DNA from: Stratiolaelaps scimitus
Taxonomy: Eukaryota; Arthropoda; Arachnida; Mesostigmata; Laelapidae
Direction: 5' to 3'
Assembly: GCA_019614645.1 (NCBI GenBank)
Contig: JABWDB010000004.1
Location: 18,848,001-18,912,000 of the forward strand
Length of the DNA stretch: 64,000 nucleotides
Under the pieces are notes generated by a model. That model did not search any database, was not told the origin of the DNA, and saw nothing but the letters and a program-made list of their open reading frames with translations. Below, piece after piece: positions 13,998-24,375 of this stretch; the stretch's first letter is position 1, and the number at the start of each line of letters is the position of its first letter. A program made the position numbers and the translations under genes.

Positions 13998-14174
13998 ATC
14001 TTGAAGCTGTGAAGGGGATTCGTGCATTTGATGCTGCTGCTGCTGTTCCAAAATATGATGATGATCCAAATCGGTCGTAATATTAGTAGTTGTTGTAGAA
14101 TTATAAATCTGCTGAGGTGGTGTAGCTTGAGGGCTATATACAACATGGTCAGGCCCCGGAGGGGCCTCTAAACA
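13449..14174 (-). CDS. In-frame 241-codon extension after the CSPG4 stop codon
   Basis: Directly after the TGA that ends the CSPG4 frame (14175-14177), the same frame stays open for 241 codons to the next TGA. In order it contains a Pro/Thr-rich lead (CLEAPPGPDHVVYSPQATPP), a Gln/His-rich stretch with a long glutamine run (genomic 13965-13995), a His/Ser/Pro-rich segment, an acidic patch (EDEEDDEALD), a poly-Ala run, a Gly/Ser patch, an Arg/Gln/His-rich segment (HSLRQRQHQHREREVDLSRE), a second acidic patch (TDDEEEC) and the end LQSWLGPPSLV. I see no in-frame ATG near its start, so it is more likely a C-terminal extension by readthrough or stop-skipping splicing than a separate protein. Its last three residues, SLV, fit a class I PDZ ligand. 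No known domain is recognised. Confidence 0.6.
13961..14000 (-). repeat. CAG/CAA repeat encoding poly-Gln
   Basis: A run of glutamine codons (mixed CAG and CAA on the minus strand) within the readthrough extension. It is a likely site of length polymorphism and of slippage errors. Confidence 0.9.
14151..14167 (-). promoter_or_regulatory. Stem-loop just 3' of the CSPG4 stop codon
   Basis: The minus strand reads AGGCCCC-TCC-GGGGCCT, a perfect 7-bp stem (six G-C pairs) with a 3-nt loop. It starts 8 nt after the TGA, with a 7-nt spacer. Stable structures about 8 nt downstream of a stop codon are known stimulators of readthrough. The position, the GC-rich stem and the long in-frame extension together support a recoding role; function is inferred. 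Confidence 0.55.
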
Positions 14175-16498
14175 TCAAACCCAATACTGATTTTTGCGCA
14201 GAACCGGGATGGGAGACGAGGCCCCACCCTCTTTCGAGTCGGATTCCTCGGCCTCATGCCCGCTGCCACTCTGACAGTCGAGCTGCATTGCCGTGTTTAG
14301 GTTATCCTGCAACGACGAGGTGTAATCGAGAATGATGGGTGTCTCCATCCCACCGCCGCCACCGCCAACGCCGCTGCCGCCGTGATCGATCGGCGTGACT
14401 CGACACTGGGGCGGCGGTGGCGGTGCGGTCTGCGCTATGAAGCGATCCACTTCGTCCTGGTCAAGAAATCCACTGTTGGACACGTACGTGCTGCTGTTGC
14501 TGCCTCCGCCCTGGCTCTTGCATGACGACGCGCTCGATAGGCGCACAACCTTGCAGAGGAGGAAGACAAATGCCACCGAGATAACGACGATCGCCACCGC
14601 GACCAACGATAGGAGAAGGATCACCTGGTGAACCTGGCTTCGGTCCAACTCGAGCAACGACACCGTCGTCGTTGACGCTACAGGCACTTCGACGCTAACG
14701 GGCACGTCCGGCGTTGTCGACGGTATCGGATCGTCCGTTTCGGGGACGCCGGACGGCCGAGTGACGACAATGATTAGTTGGCCCTTGCCAGGCTGCACGC
14801 CGGGGGAGCATAGCTTGAACTCGAAGCTGTCCTCGGAAGGTGCCGCGCCCCCGCGTGACTGGTAGTATACCTGCGAGTTGAGCACGTCCTCGTACGTGAA
14901 CTGATCCACCGGCCCGATGCCGAGCTTGCCGACAATGCCATTTTTCGGCTTACGTGTTATATGAAAACGAGGATTACTCTGATGTTTGGCGGCAACCTTG
15001 CTTGCGTCGAGGTGCCGTTTGCCGATTATGCCGCGACTATGCAGGGGGACTTCGAGAAGCCGCTCCTGGTTGACTAGGGCGATTACGCTCACGTTAACCC
15101 GAATAGCTTTCAGAGTTGTGCTCTGACAGTGCACATCAACGTGGAAGAAATCCTCGGTGGCAGTGATGTTGTTAACCTGTACATATTGAACACTGCCCGT
15201 GTCGACGTCTTCCTGGCGAAACAGTGTTGTGTTATTGCCAAATAGATGGATGTGGCCATTTTCGGGCGGCTGAACCACGTCATACCAGCACTCCTCTCTC
15301 CTACTGTCTGTCTCAACGTCGAGCTCAAAATTCGTGATCTCGCGATAGAATGATCCCTGGGTCAGGATCACCTCGGAGTTCTTCGCCATTGTCAACGTTG
15401 GAGGCTTCACCGTGATCGTGAGTACGGCCTGATGCGCGGCGTGGACACCATCATCGACTTGGAACTTGATCTCGAAGATGGCGTTCGCCTCAGTGTTATT
15501 GCACGAGACGGAGATTCGCATCTCGTCAACATCCTGTTGGCTGAACGTCCACACGGTATTTGAGTCGTTCTTAATGAACATCACGAGGTCGGTGTAGTCT
15601 AGATTGTACACCACCTGTGAACTGATGTTATCAGCATCCTCCGTGTAGAGCATATCTCTCGTCAGAGTCGTGTACTGGCCCTCTACAATCTCGATAGACG
15701 GCGCGTCCGTTTTAAGCACCGGCGGCTGATCATTGACGGGCTCAATTTCGACGAACACCGATATGTTGAGCGGCTCCCCGGCTTTTTCCAGCCGCTGGAC
15801 TGACACGACGAATTTATCCTCGAACGTTTCACTATCGTCGTGATTGTACCAAACGCGGCCGTGGTTCATGTCATCGTCGCTGAACGCTTCTGTCGGCTCA
15901 ACCCCCTTTGGTCCGTCGAGTCCAATCCAGCCGTGGAGTGGTTGTCGAATCACCGAAATGTTAGCTTTCGGCAGGACGCTACCAATGGCTAGAACATCGC
16001 CGCGTAGAGCGACCAGATCACCCTCCTTCGCTTGAACGACGATCGGCGAATCTATGATGCTTTTCGGCGACACATCGATTGAGAACGTGTACAACTCCTT
16101 GTCCAGTTTGCCGGTGTTCGTTGACACGCTGAATACGAACGAGTCGTTTTTCGTAGGCGCCGTATTCTCGTACAGCACAAGTGTCTGATCGATTTGGTCC
16201 TGGGTGAACTCGCTGATGGGCTCGAGGGTGCCGTCGAGTTTCTCGAGTAAAACCCGTCCAAATTTGGGCTCCTTTGACACCGTATAGGTAATCTGAGCTG
16301 TTGAATTCTTCGGCCTCATTGTCGAGGTGGCCTGCAGATGGTCTGATGTGATGCTCTGCTGTCCTGTAGGCTCGACACGTAGTCGCTCGTTTCGGATCAG
16401 GTCCACGACGATCTCCTTTGCTTTTACCACAAACTTTTGTCCTGTCACGGTGTTCGAACCATCGTCCACCTGGAATTTAAAACCTCCTGCTTCTGGCC
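14175..16498 (-). CDS. CSPG4: CSPG4 terminal exon: repeats 10 (end) to 15, TM, tail
   Basis: The last and largest exon (2,324 bp), entered in phase 1 after acceptor ATCACCATAG. It completes CSPG repeat 10 (GFKFQVDDG) and encodes repeats 11-15, each with the family pattern of a P-x-x-G strand pair, an F-T/S-Q-x-D/Q-I/V turn and a (V/L)x-Y strand. It also holds the linker motif VNDQPPVL and several N-glycosylation sequons. A hydrophobic helix (VILLLSLVAVAIVVISVAF onward) lies at 14552-14624. The tail has a poly-Pro run (APPPPPQC), a Gly-rich run and acidic GHEAEESDSKEGG, and ends VLRKNQYWV before TGA. QYWV is identical to the C-terminal PDZ ligand of vertebrate NG2. The frame stays open beyond the TGA. 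Confidence 0.95.
14552..14624 (-). other. Transmembrane segment of CSPG4
   Basis: About 24 consecutive hydrophobic codons starting VILLLSLVAVAIVV and ending FLLC, followed by basic residues KVVR that fit a cytoplasmic stop-transfer signal. This orients the repeats outside and the QYWV tail inside the cell. Confidence 0.9.
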
Positions 16499-17600
16499 CT
16501 ATGGTGATGAAGCAAATAGAAAACAGAGAAAAAATCACCGTCGGCAGACGTTAGATATAAATAATAATAATAACTATTTATTTTAACTACATACGTCTCA
16601 TACGTATACTTGAGGTGAAATGACTGATTCGTGTTTGTGCGTAGTATCTAGTTGCTCTTAGTAAAGCGGCGTGCGCAGTAAAACACAAAAATGCTCTATG
16701 TAATACGCAAGCGACCTTCTCTCTCTATATGGAAAATTCGGAATAGGATCCCACCGCCGCCGTGAATGCAAAATGCTAGCCAAAACAATAAGAGGCAATG
16801 GCAATGTTGTCGCAGTGTGGTCGACGGCACGTAGGCTATGAGCTATGCCCACTTTGTAGTGTTCAGAGAATTTCCCGAACCGAATCGGTCCCCCGGCCAT
16901 GGTTTCTCATCCGACGTCCCTTGCTGGCTCTACTGGCTGTTCAATCGCGGCGTTGTTTAATCACGCCGTTGCTGTCCAGACATCCGTGTGTCCTGATCTC
17001 CTCTTCACGGCCACTGCTAACGTAGATTCGTACAGCGGCAATCGGATAGGGGAAGGTTCATGAAGAAGACAAGCATCTCGATACGCCACCAGTGTGACCA
17101 TACTCGGAAGCTATTTGTGGCGTGCTGCTGGACGTAGGCAACAGAGAGAGAGAGAGAGAGAGGGAGAGTTTAAGGGAGAGGAGTTCTTCGCTGTCCAAAA
17201 AGGGTATGATGAATGGGGTGGTTGAAGTGGTGTCAGCCGATATATTTTGAAGTGTAGAAAAATCGTATCCACACAACAACCGGTTGTGGGCCATGTAGCC
17301 TAAACAGGCGTTACAGGAAAGTGCAAATCATAGAGAAGAAGAATGATCATCGAACGACACGGGCAACATCGGGACAAGCGCCTATCGATTGCTTGCTTTA
17401 TTGAGCGCCAGTGAGTGTTAACAATTGGTAATGTGCACGCCAGAAACGGATGGTTTTAATACTTATGCAACTTCATTTTCATCGGCATTTCCCATTTGGA
17501 CGTCATAATTAGCCGCATCGTAACGATCTACCTGTAGAATCGTTGATACACGTCGTAAAGCGGCCTGGTTTTTGCGGTCAGTATCAATAACTATACGTAC
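16499..17600 (-). other. CSPG4 intron (last)
   Basis: A 1.1 kb intron with a GA run at about 17143-17165. Donor GTACGT, acceptor CACCATAG. No other gene is visible. Confidence 0.8.
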
Positions 17601-17846
17601 CCGTATGAGAGAAGGCGATCACATTTCGATTGATCTCTGCCTGTGTGAAGGTCAGGATAGGCTGGCCCATATTGGTGATGAGTGCAACAAAACCGTTGCT
17701 CGGTGGCTGCGTCAGCGTGAAACGAACGTCCTCGGGTGGCGTGTCCTCGTCGACGGCTGCCAAACGCTCGCTGGTGATCAGCGCCCATTCGCCTTCCCAT
17801 AACTCTAAGCCAATGTTCTCCACAATTTGCGGTATCTCGTCATTCA
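17601..17846 (-). CDS. CSPG4: CSPG4 exon: CSPG repeat 10, first part
   Basis: 246 bp, phase 1 in and phase 1 out. It begins by completing the VNDEIP linker that closes the preceding repeat (QPVNDEIPQIV when joined), then carries DVRFTLTQPPSNGFVAL and FTQAEINRNVIAFSHT. Donor GTACGT; acceptor AACCGCCAG. Confidence 0.92.
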
Positions 17847-18206
17847 CTGGCGGTTCGCAGGGTCACGAATGATGAACACACCGAAACAGCCAAGAAATCG
17901 ATGAGGGTATTAAGTAGCAAAGGAAAGACAAATCACAGGCAGAGCAGAAGCAACAAGATGTAACCGGCAGTCTTTATTAGCACTCGTTTGAGACTATTGA
18001 CAGCTCCAAGGGACAAGTTGGGGACACTATCTGCACGGGAGATGGAGACGCACATTAGATTGATAAGTCTGATTCCTGACGTGACCATCGCTCGTGTCGC
18101 TTACAACGAAGGTGCTCGTATATTCACGATGGCTATTGTAGACGAGTATGTGTCGTTCGCAACGCGCGCGCGGGTATCATAGAGCACGGGCTCTGTAAAA
18201 GCTTAC

Positions 18207-18329
18207 CCGGTTGCACTTTGACGTGGATTGTAGCTGGGGCGGTCTCTTTTCCGAGGGCGTTCGCTCGCCCGATGACGGTGAAAAAATCAATGAGTCTTTC
18301 ATCGCCATTGTGCTCGTACTCAATTTCGC
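18207..18329 (-). CDS. CSPG4: CSPG4 exon: CSPG repeat 9, second part
   Basis: 123 bp, phase 1 in and out. It encodes EIEYEHNGDERLIDFFTVIG, the strand after the repeat turn, and ends IHVKVQP just before the NDxxP linker. Donor GTAAGC; acceptor TTGTGATAG. The entering glycine codon is split exactly as in repeats 7 and 8. Confidence 0.92.
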
Positions 18330-19378
18330 CTATCACAAGCAAACGACAAACATGCCATAAAATAGCAGCGATTATTTACGACGATTGAATTGATTTACGA
18401 TCAGGATGCATAAGCAGATCAATTACCTACGTACGTGCTACGGGACGAGTGGCTGGACATGCAAACGCTGTATAGCAAAAATAACTTGGGAACTGTTGTT
18501 TTTTGTTTATTGTTTTGCGAGGTCCCACGTCTCGGAAAGAAATTCGCTCCGAGGGGGTAGAGACGTTTCTGCCCTGACTCACATAATTTGTCATATGTAT
18601 TGCTACTTAGTAATATAATATATATGTATATATATATATATATATACATATATTCATATTTCTGCGTTCTTCAGCTCACTCGGCTAGGTCATACGAAATG
18701 TTTGCCTGAACAGGGAATCCGTCGGAGTTGGAACTAGGCTGGAACTTCGGTTCCAATGTCATCAAACAAACTATAACGTCCAGCCATCCGAGGGAGACTG
18801 AAGTACTTTCACTTGCGTTTTGATTACAACGGGTGCCGCAATGCTGCCCTCGCAGAGAGAGGCTGGTGCAAAACAGAACATCCCTTATCTTGTTTGGTGA
18901 ATAGCAGTAGTATAGCTTAAGCTCGCGTGTGATGGGTGGCCACAGCCTTGCGTTACATGCTGGCTTTGGACGGCTTGTTAGCGATTACCAAAAAAAAATC
19001 ATAATAGCGAGGATGCAGAGATACGAAACTCGCATAGTAGCTGAGTCAGTCTTGCTGATGATGGCGTAAACTTGAGCTTGATAAGCTCAGAATGTGGTTA
19101 TAGCAACTACAGGATTATGAAGCTCGCGATCGTATTTCGCTAATTGAATGTTAAAGATGTAGTGCACAATGGGGTGATCCTTTGGGTTATCTAATTTATA
19201 CACATATATATATATATATATCCTGTATATATATATATATTTTTTTTTTTTTTTGCCTTGGTAAAATTATAATGAAATGACGACTACAGTGACGGACCGT
19301 TGTCACTACAATTCGAAACTCATTTCGGTACCGCTCGTAGGGAATATTTGGCTAAAAAATATAACTGAGAAGACTTAC

Positions 19379-19567
19379 AATATGCATCAACTCGCAATAG
19401 AACTCAATATGAGTTATTTTTCGTCGATACAGAACGTCGCCGAGCTTCTTTCTGTCCTCTTTCAACAGATTCTGTATATGTTTTATTTGGCTACAAATAA
19501 ACGTTTCCACGTCGTTCACAAAGTCTGCTGCATGCAGAGCAACCAATGCTTCTCTCGGTAACAAAAT
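19379..19567 (-). CDS. Isolated exon-like segment, 63 codons, unknown
   Basis: A minus-strand frame flanked by a good acceptor (CCTCATTGCAG) and an excellent donor (GTAAGT), phase 0 at both ends. The peptide runs from ILLPREALVALHAADFVNDV through KHIQNLLKEDRKKLGDVLYR to HIEFYCELMHI and looks like amphipathic helix. It cannot be an internal CSPG4 exon in a simple splice, because the surrounding exons join in phase 1. I see no partner exons nearby and do not recognise a family. It may be an exon of an unannotated nested gene, a relic, or chance. Confidence 0.35.
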
Positions 19568-20095
19568 CTGCAATGAGGTCTGTCTGAGGCCCCGTCTGCC
19601 GACTACAGGATTCTAGGTCGAACAAAAACGAACACCTCGTATAACGCCAGAGAAGGGAGAGAACAACGGCGACTTGGGCGAGAATAGGGGAGAGCAGGGC
19701 AAAGCTGCTGTGAAAGAACTCAGTATTGTATTGGAGTGACTCGTAGACGAATATCCAGGCTTGCGATAGTAATGGGTAGGCATGGCGAATAGATGGCTGG
19801 CTGGCTGACCGGCCGGATGACCAGCTCTGATGGAAATGTCGATACTTCTCTATGCGGTTTTGCCACGCATGTGGGCCTGTCTGCAGGGTACGAGTGTATT
19901 AAAAAATGCTCTTATGTATGGGAAACGGTTACCCACGACATTTCAATTACGTATGGGTTGGACACCAACCGAAAACGTGTGCCGAAAGGTGTTCCAGTGA
20001 GAAGGACATTTTAACCCACGATGAACAACATATTTAGGTGACATGTGATCGCAGATGCGTTTACGTAAGCATTTACTATTTTCGTGTTTGAAAAT

Positions 20096-20166
20096 ACGCG
20101 GTGGCTTCGACGGCTAAGTTTCTGGCTGTCGAAAGACAGAGGCCGCGGGTTCGAGCCCCACTGCGT
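20096..20166 (+). repeat. tRNA-like SINE head or degenerate tRNA
   Basis: A 71-nt stretch closed by a 7-bp acceptor-like stem (ACGCGGT with ACTGCGT, one G-T pair). It has an A-box-like GGTGGCTTCGACGG and the B-box GGGTTCGAGCCCC. The anticodon arm is not canonical (4-nt loop), so a functional tRNA is unlikely. It shares GGTGGCTT-GACGGCTAAGT with the element at 24562-24655. Confidence 0.55.
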
Positions 20167-20345
20167 GATGATGACATATAAGAGAGCTTAAGCATTGTGA
20201 AATTGCAGTTCGTTTAATAAACCAATAAAGCTTTAGCTTTACCATTACATGCCCTACTCATAGCATAATAAGTAACACTGGTTGTTTGTGTATGTAGGGG
20301 ATCAACGTGTGCTAACCGCCGTTAACGAATAGCTTGCTTGAATAA

Positions 20346-20382
<37 letters not shown>

Positions 20383-20434
20383 GGGGGTGGATGAGGGGTG
20401 ATGAGGCTTTACTTAGTACAAGTATATAACTTAC

Positions 20435-20591
20435 CCTTTTGAACCTGGTTTGGAGTGAAACTATTCACCACGCTTTTGTCTTTCGTGACGATGGTACCAT
20501 GCTTTGGAGGTTCGATCACAATATATTCGCTAATCACGTCTGGGCTTCCTGCGTCCGCCGGCAGCGACAGGTACTCGACAGTGATGGTCAC
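20435..20591 (-). CDS. CSPG4: CSPG4 exon: CSPG repeat 9, first part
   Basis: 157 bp, phase 0 in and phase 1 out. It encodes VTITVEYLSLPADAGSPDV, then IEPPKHGTIV and FTPNQVQK, the turn motif of the repeat. Donor GTAAGT; acceptor TATATTAAAG, preceded by AT-rich sequence with a poor pyrimidine tract. Confidence 0.9.
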
Positions 20592-21106
20592 CTTTAATAT
20601 ATATATTATATATATTTATGAATCGAACGTGTGTCAAATCAATCCGATACATCGATTACGGGCGATTTTTTCCCAATAGAAGCTTTTTTTCAACGGGGCA
20701 GAGAGCACATTGTCGACGTAGATATTGATCTCATCTCTAGGATGTAATTGTACATATATACGTTTACTAATCCAGAAGGCAGTTGTGCCAGCACGTTGTG
20801 TCTCTTACCAATCATAATAAATAGCCTAATTATTCCGACTCGATCTTATGATCCTTGCAGTACCCCCACTTCTGTCTCGGAATGATCCACAAGGCGCGCT
20901 GCTAATTGTGAAGTGCGATGAATGGAACACCCAGTTCATTTCTGCACTTGCTATTACCTAAAGGTTTTCCGGCTGAACCGCAGCCAACATTTAACGTCCA
21001 CTGGTACTGCTGTTACCTAGTCGATAGCAACGTGCTGTTGTTTAAAGGCAAGCCCGCTTGCCACCACTTTGTGTAGAAATGACAACGAGCTCAAATGTCA
21101 AACTAC
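20592..21106 (-). other. CSPG4 intron with a SINE-like fragment
   Basis: A 515 bp intron. The only structure noted is a copy of the dispersed repeat at 20971-21020. Confidence 0.8.
20971..21020 (-). repeat. SINE-like element, 3' end fragment
   Basis: The plus strand reads GGCTG-AACCG-CAGCC followed by AACATTTAACGTCCACTGGT. This is the reverse of the repeat 3' end found at 5230, 40683 and 49740. Confidence 0.55.
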
Positions 21107-21270
21107 CTGTCCTCCTTCCTCGACGGTGAGGTTTTGAGTTCGTAGGGAAATCTCTCTTAGCACCGCTCCGAGTCGCACTTCAACGCCCGTCATCTGGCTG
21201 AAGCCGTTCGACGCATCGACGATGAAACCGTCAACGCCCGGTGCACCAGAATGAGCATACTTTACACGAC
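21107..21270 (-). CDS. CSPG4: CSPG4 exon: CSPG repeat 8 end and linker
   Basis: 164 bp, phase 1 in and phase 0 out. It encodes RVKYAHSGAPGVDGFIVDAS, then a linker and LTVEEGGQ, the start of the next repeat. Donor GTAGTT is weak; acceptor ATGTTTTAG. Confidence 0.92.
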
Positions 21271-22703
21271 CTAAAACATGTTGCCAAACGCAAGACGTCG
21301 AATTAGCGTTCTGGCCATTTACTGTCAACTCCATCGTTAAGGAATCCTGCTGGAACTTGAGTCAAGGCAATAAATTCGGTAGGGTTCATATGGACTTAAA
21401 TTTCATCCTAGTAGATATGTTTTGAGTCGCGAGCCGCGCTTCAATCGAGTGCTTTGATCGAATGCAGGTAAGCTGGAGATTTCGTCAAGTTTCGTTTCTT
21501 GAAATGTATGTACAATTTGAGAATGTTGACGACGACACCCATTGCATATTCGACCCTCGTACTCCGTAAAGCTGAGGGTCAGCTCAAAAAACAAAAAACA
21601 AGAAGAGCGAAGTGTCAATGTGACCTCAAATCTCCAATAGGCTCAAGACCTCTTCTGTGCTTCTTCATATTCCCCTCATCTTTGTCGTTTGCTTAAGCTC
21701 GTCGAATGCTGCGGCCGTAGAACCAAGTCACAACACGCGTATAATCTGACCATCAGAGCTCATGATTCTGACTGCCCGCACGAGGAATAGTCCACCGCAG
21801 CATAAACACACAGTTGTTCGGCTATACGCCTGCCTTTGCGCGCGTACGAAATTAGGGTGACGCCACGTAGTCCGTCATGGGGTGGCTTCCCGCCGCCGAT
21901 AATTAGGTTAGCAGCATCCCACCGTGGCCGGTCTCGGCCGGACGCAGTTTATTGGTCAGTGAGAAAAGGTCCAATATTGGCATCGGTGCGGTTAACCATG
22001 CAATGGCAGACGATCCTGCAAGGACAACCTGTAGACAGTTCGCTTTCATGTTCCTTGGCCAGGGCCTGGTCATTAGTAGACCTCCTCAATAGGATCAGGC
22101 TGGGCCTAATGCTATAGAAGGACGCCGTATGATAGAAATCGGGAACGAGATTAAGAGGTGAAATGGGTAACATGGATAAAACGAATGTGTGGAACCGTCT
22201 GACAAGAATGGCTTGACCTGTATTGTACTGTAATATTATAGAGGAAATGATGAAACTAGATTTAATAAATGACATGCTTTAGAATTGCGTGTGATATCGA
22301 TCATCAAAAATTAGCTACTGGAATATACGAGCAAACCACTCCTTGTCCTTAAATCCAAGGCTCGATTTTTGTTTGTTCTAGTTTTTCGAGGCTTCCAGTG
22401 ATAGCATGTGCTGTACAATTGCAACTATAATTCGATATATGACTACCATCGCAAACTGGATCGTTCTTTAGGTGAATTCAAAAGCGGATGAAGCAAAATT
22501 CCAACACGTATATACATATATATATATACATATATATATTGACCGGGATGGCGTAGGGGGAACGCCGGAGAGTTGGGACCGTAGGTTCTCTTGTTCGAGT
22601 CTCAGAGGGTACATACGTATCGATGCAGATTTGCCCATACATTTTTTATTGAATTATATATATATAATTCATATATATATATATATATATATATTACTCG
22701 TAC
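21271..22703 (-). other. CSPG4 intron with AT arrays and a tRNA-like repeat
   Basis: A 1.4 kb intron. AT arrays lie at 22506-22540 and 22657-22695; the second begins within 10 bp of the donor at 22703. A tRNA-like element lies between them (22542-22611). Confidence 0.75.
22542..22611 (+). repeat. tRNA-derived SINE head
   Basis: It contains a good A-box (TGGCGTAGGGG, 22549-22559) and a B-box-like GTTCGAGTCTC about 34 nt later. The stems of a real tRNA do not form well. Confidence 0.4.
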
Positions 22704-22889
22704 CTTTGTTGACATCAGCTTGGGTAAATGTAGTGATCGGCTTTCCGTTCATGAGCAGCTGTCCGAGGCGTGGCGCCCTTACAAGGCTGAACGTGACATC
22801 CTCCGGCTCGAGGGTCTCGTGGATCACGTTCAAGTATGTGCGGCTCACCGTGGCGGTCGAGCCCGCATCCAGGTACAGCGTAGCGTTCC
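22704..22889 (-). CDS. CSPG4: CSPG4 exon: CSPG repeat 8, first part
   Basis: 186 bp, phase 1 in and out. It encodes NATLYLDAGSTATVSRTYLN, DVTFSLVRAPRLGQLLMNG and FTQADVNK. Donor GTACGA; acceptor TTGTGATGATAG. It ends at the same place in the repeat fold as the repeat 7 and repeat 9 exons. Confidence 0.93.
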
Positions 22890-24216
22890 CTATCATCACG
22901 AACACAAAGAAGTCGAACGGATCGAATTGAAGCGAGAAAGACAGAGAAATTGTTAATTTCAATTCTGCTGAAACTTCTGGACAGCCAGATCAGTCTGTAT
23001 GGGGGTGTGTTTACTCAATGCGCGCGAACAGCGTCGAACAACGACGATGACTCCACCACAGTGGTGTAGTTAGAACACTTCAGGCTCATTGAAGTCGAGG
23101 ATCAAACAACAGAAAAGCTGCAACGCGCTGCTAGAGAGGTGTGACCTTGCGCGCGATGTTTAGCGGCGACAATGAAGCATTTCTAAGCAAGCAAACACAA
23201 CAGATTGGTATACTAGCAAACTTTGCTTGGGACGATATCCTGTACGTATCACGATAGGACATCATTCATTGCACCTATGTGATTACGTAATTGTTAATTA
23301 CGCTTGCACGTTAGCTAACGAAACACAGTAGTGGTCTTTCCATATCTGATGATAAGCACAAACCAGCGTATACTCTATGACAATCTACAAGCGTTGTTAG
23401 ATATGAGATAATACTCAATTGATATGAGATAATTTGGATATGGTGGACTAAATATGAAATGACTTCGAGATGCGTTCGAAAATTTCCCGTTCGCCGCAGT
23501 TCACAGCGCTGCCGGTACCTAGCGTACAATTTTTACAAGTACAAGTTAATAATAGCCTAGCATACATAGGCGGAAAGATCAAACTGTTCCACGTAGAAGG
23601 AGAGATATGATGCAGAATATATGACCCGTGAATATTGATCAGAATATTGATCGCGCATAGATATTGCGCCTGTTGATTTATTTCTGCTGCCTCGCAAACG
23701 GACGCGCGCGACGCTGTTATAGCAATTCGTACGATCGATTAATACAAGGCTGCTCTTAGGTTAAATAGAAAGTCGGCTTCTGATATGTCCGCGAAATACA
23801 CTAGTGAACCCCAGCGCTGAACGGACATCTCGCTCTCACTCTCTGTGCAAAAAAAAAATTCAACTCAAAATTCAGCTCAAATTAAACAGTGTCAGATCTC
23901 GATGGACACGATAACATACATAATGTACCCTGTGCCATATGGATAAGTAGGTATGATCTTTCCTATCCGAGCCTCTCACTTTTTATGTTGTTCAGTGTAG
24001 TTCCCATTTCTCTGCTCTATATATTCTCATACACACACACACGCACATGTGCAAACGTCAAGCACACGCCATCCATTCGAAACCCGGTATGCATTCAAAT
24101 CGTCATTCGTGGATGAACGCACATAAATACGTATAGATTTTCTACTATTCTATATTTGGTATCTGCTGTAGTGTGTGCGTGTATATGCATGGACATGTTG
24201 GGAAATCGGTACGTAC
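22890..24216 (-). other. CSPG4 intron, nothing recognised
   Basis: A 1.3 kb AT-rich intron. A short imperfect repeat (ATATGAGATAAT twice) lies near 23400-23435. I see no gene. Confidence 0.75.
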
Positions 24217-24375
24217 CCCCTCCAGCCTTGAGCTGCATTGGCGTCCAGAAAGTGCTTGGATAGACCGTGATTTTGAAAGATGCCTCTTTCGTTACTCCAA
24301 GCGCCACCACGTTGAAGTCGACGCGATCGTTGTGAGCACTTTTCAATGAAGACGTGTGAACGTACTCAATGATAC
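24217..24375 (-). CDS. CSPG4: CSPG4 exon: CSPG repeat 7, second part
   Basis: 159 bp, phase 1 in and out. It encodes IIEYVHTSSLKSAHNDRVDF and NVVALGVTKEASFKITVYPS, ending LKAGG. Donor GTACGT; acceptor ACTCGCCACAG. A second GTACCG donor 4 bp further on would shift the frame, and the phase of the next exon supports the first. Confidence 0.92.

Larger units (their letters stand above)
18330..20434 (-). other. CSPG4 intron with an exon-like segment and a tRNA-like repeat
   Basis: A 2.1 kb intron. It holds AT arrays at 18619-18646, 19205-19244 and 20346-20378, a tRNA-derived repeat at 20096-20166, and an isolated exon-like segment at 19379-19567 listed separately. Confidence 0.75.

Noticed and set aside
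14175..14177. Selenocysteine reading of the CSPG4 TGA
   Set aside because: The residues before it are the conserved terminal PDZ ligand of the family, so TGA is a true stop in the main product. I could not identify a SECIS element by eye, though none was searched for by computation.
20096..20166. Functional tRNA gene
   Set aside because: The acceptor stem pairs, but the anticodon arm has a 4-nt loop and the T-stem has a mismatch; it shares sequence with another degenerate element, so a SINE origin is more likely.
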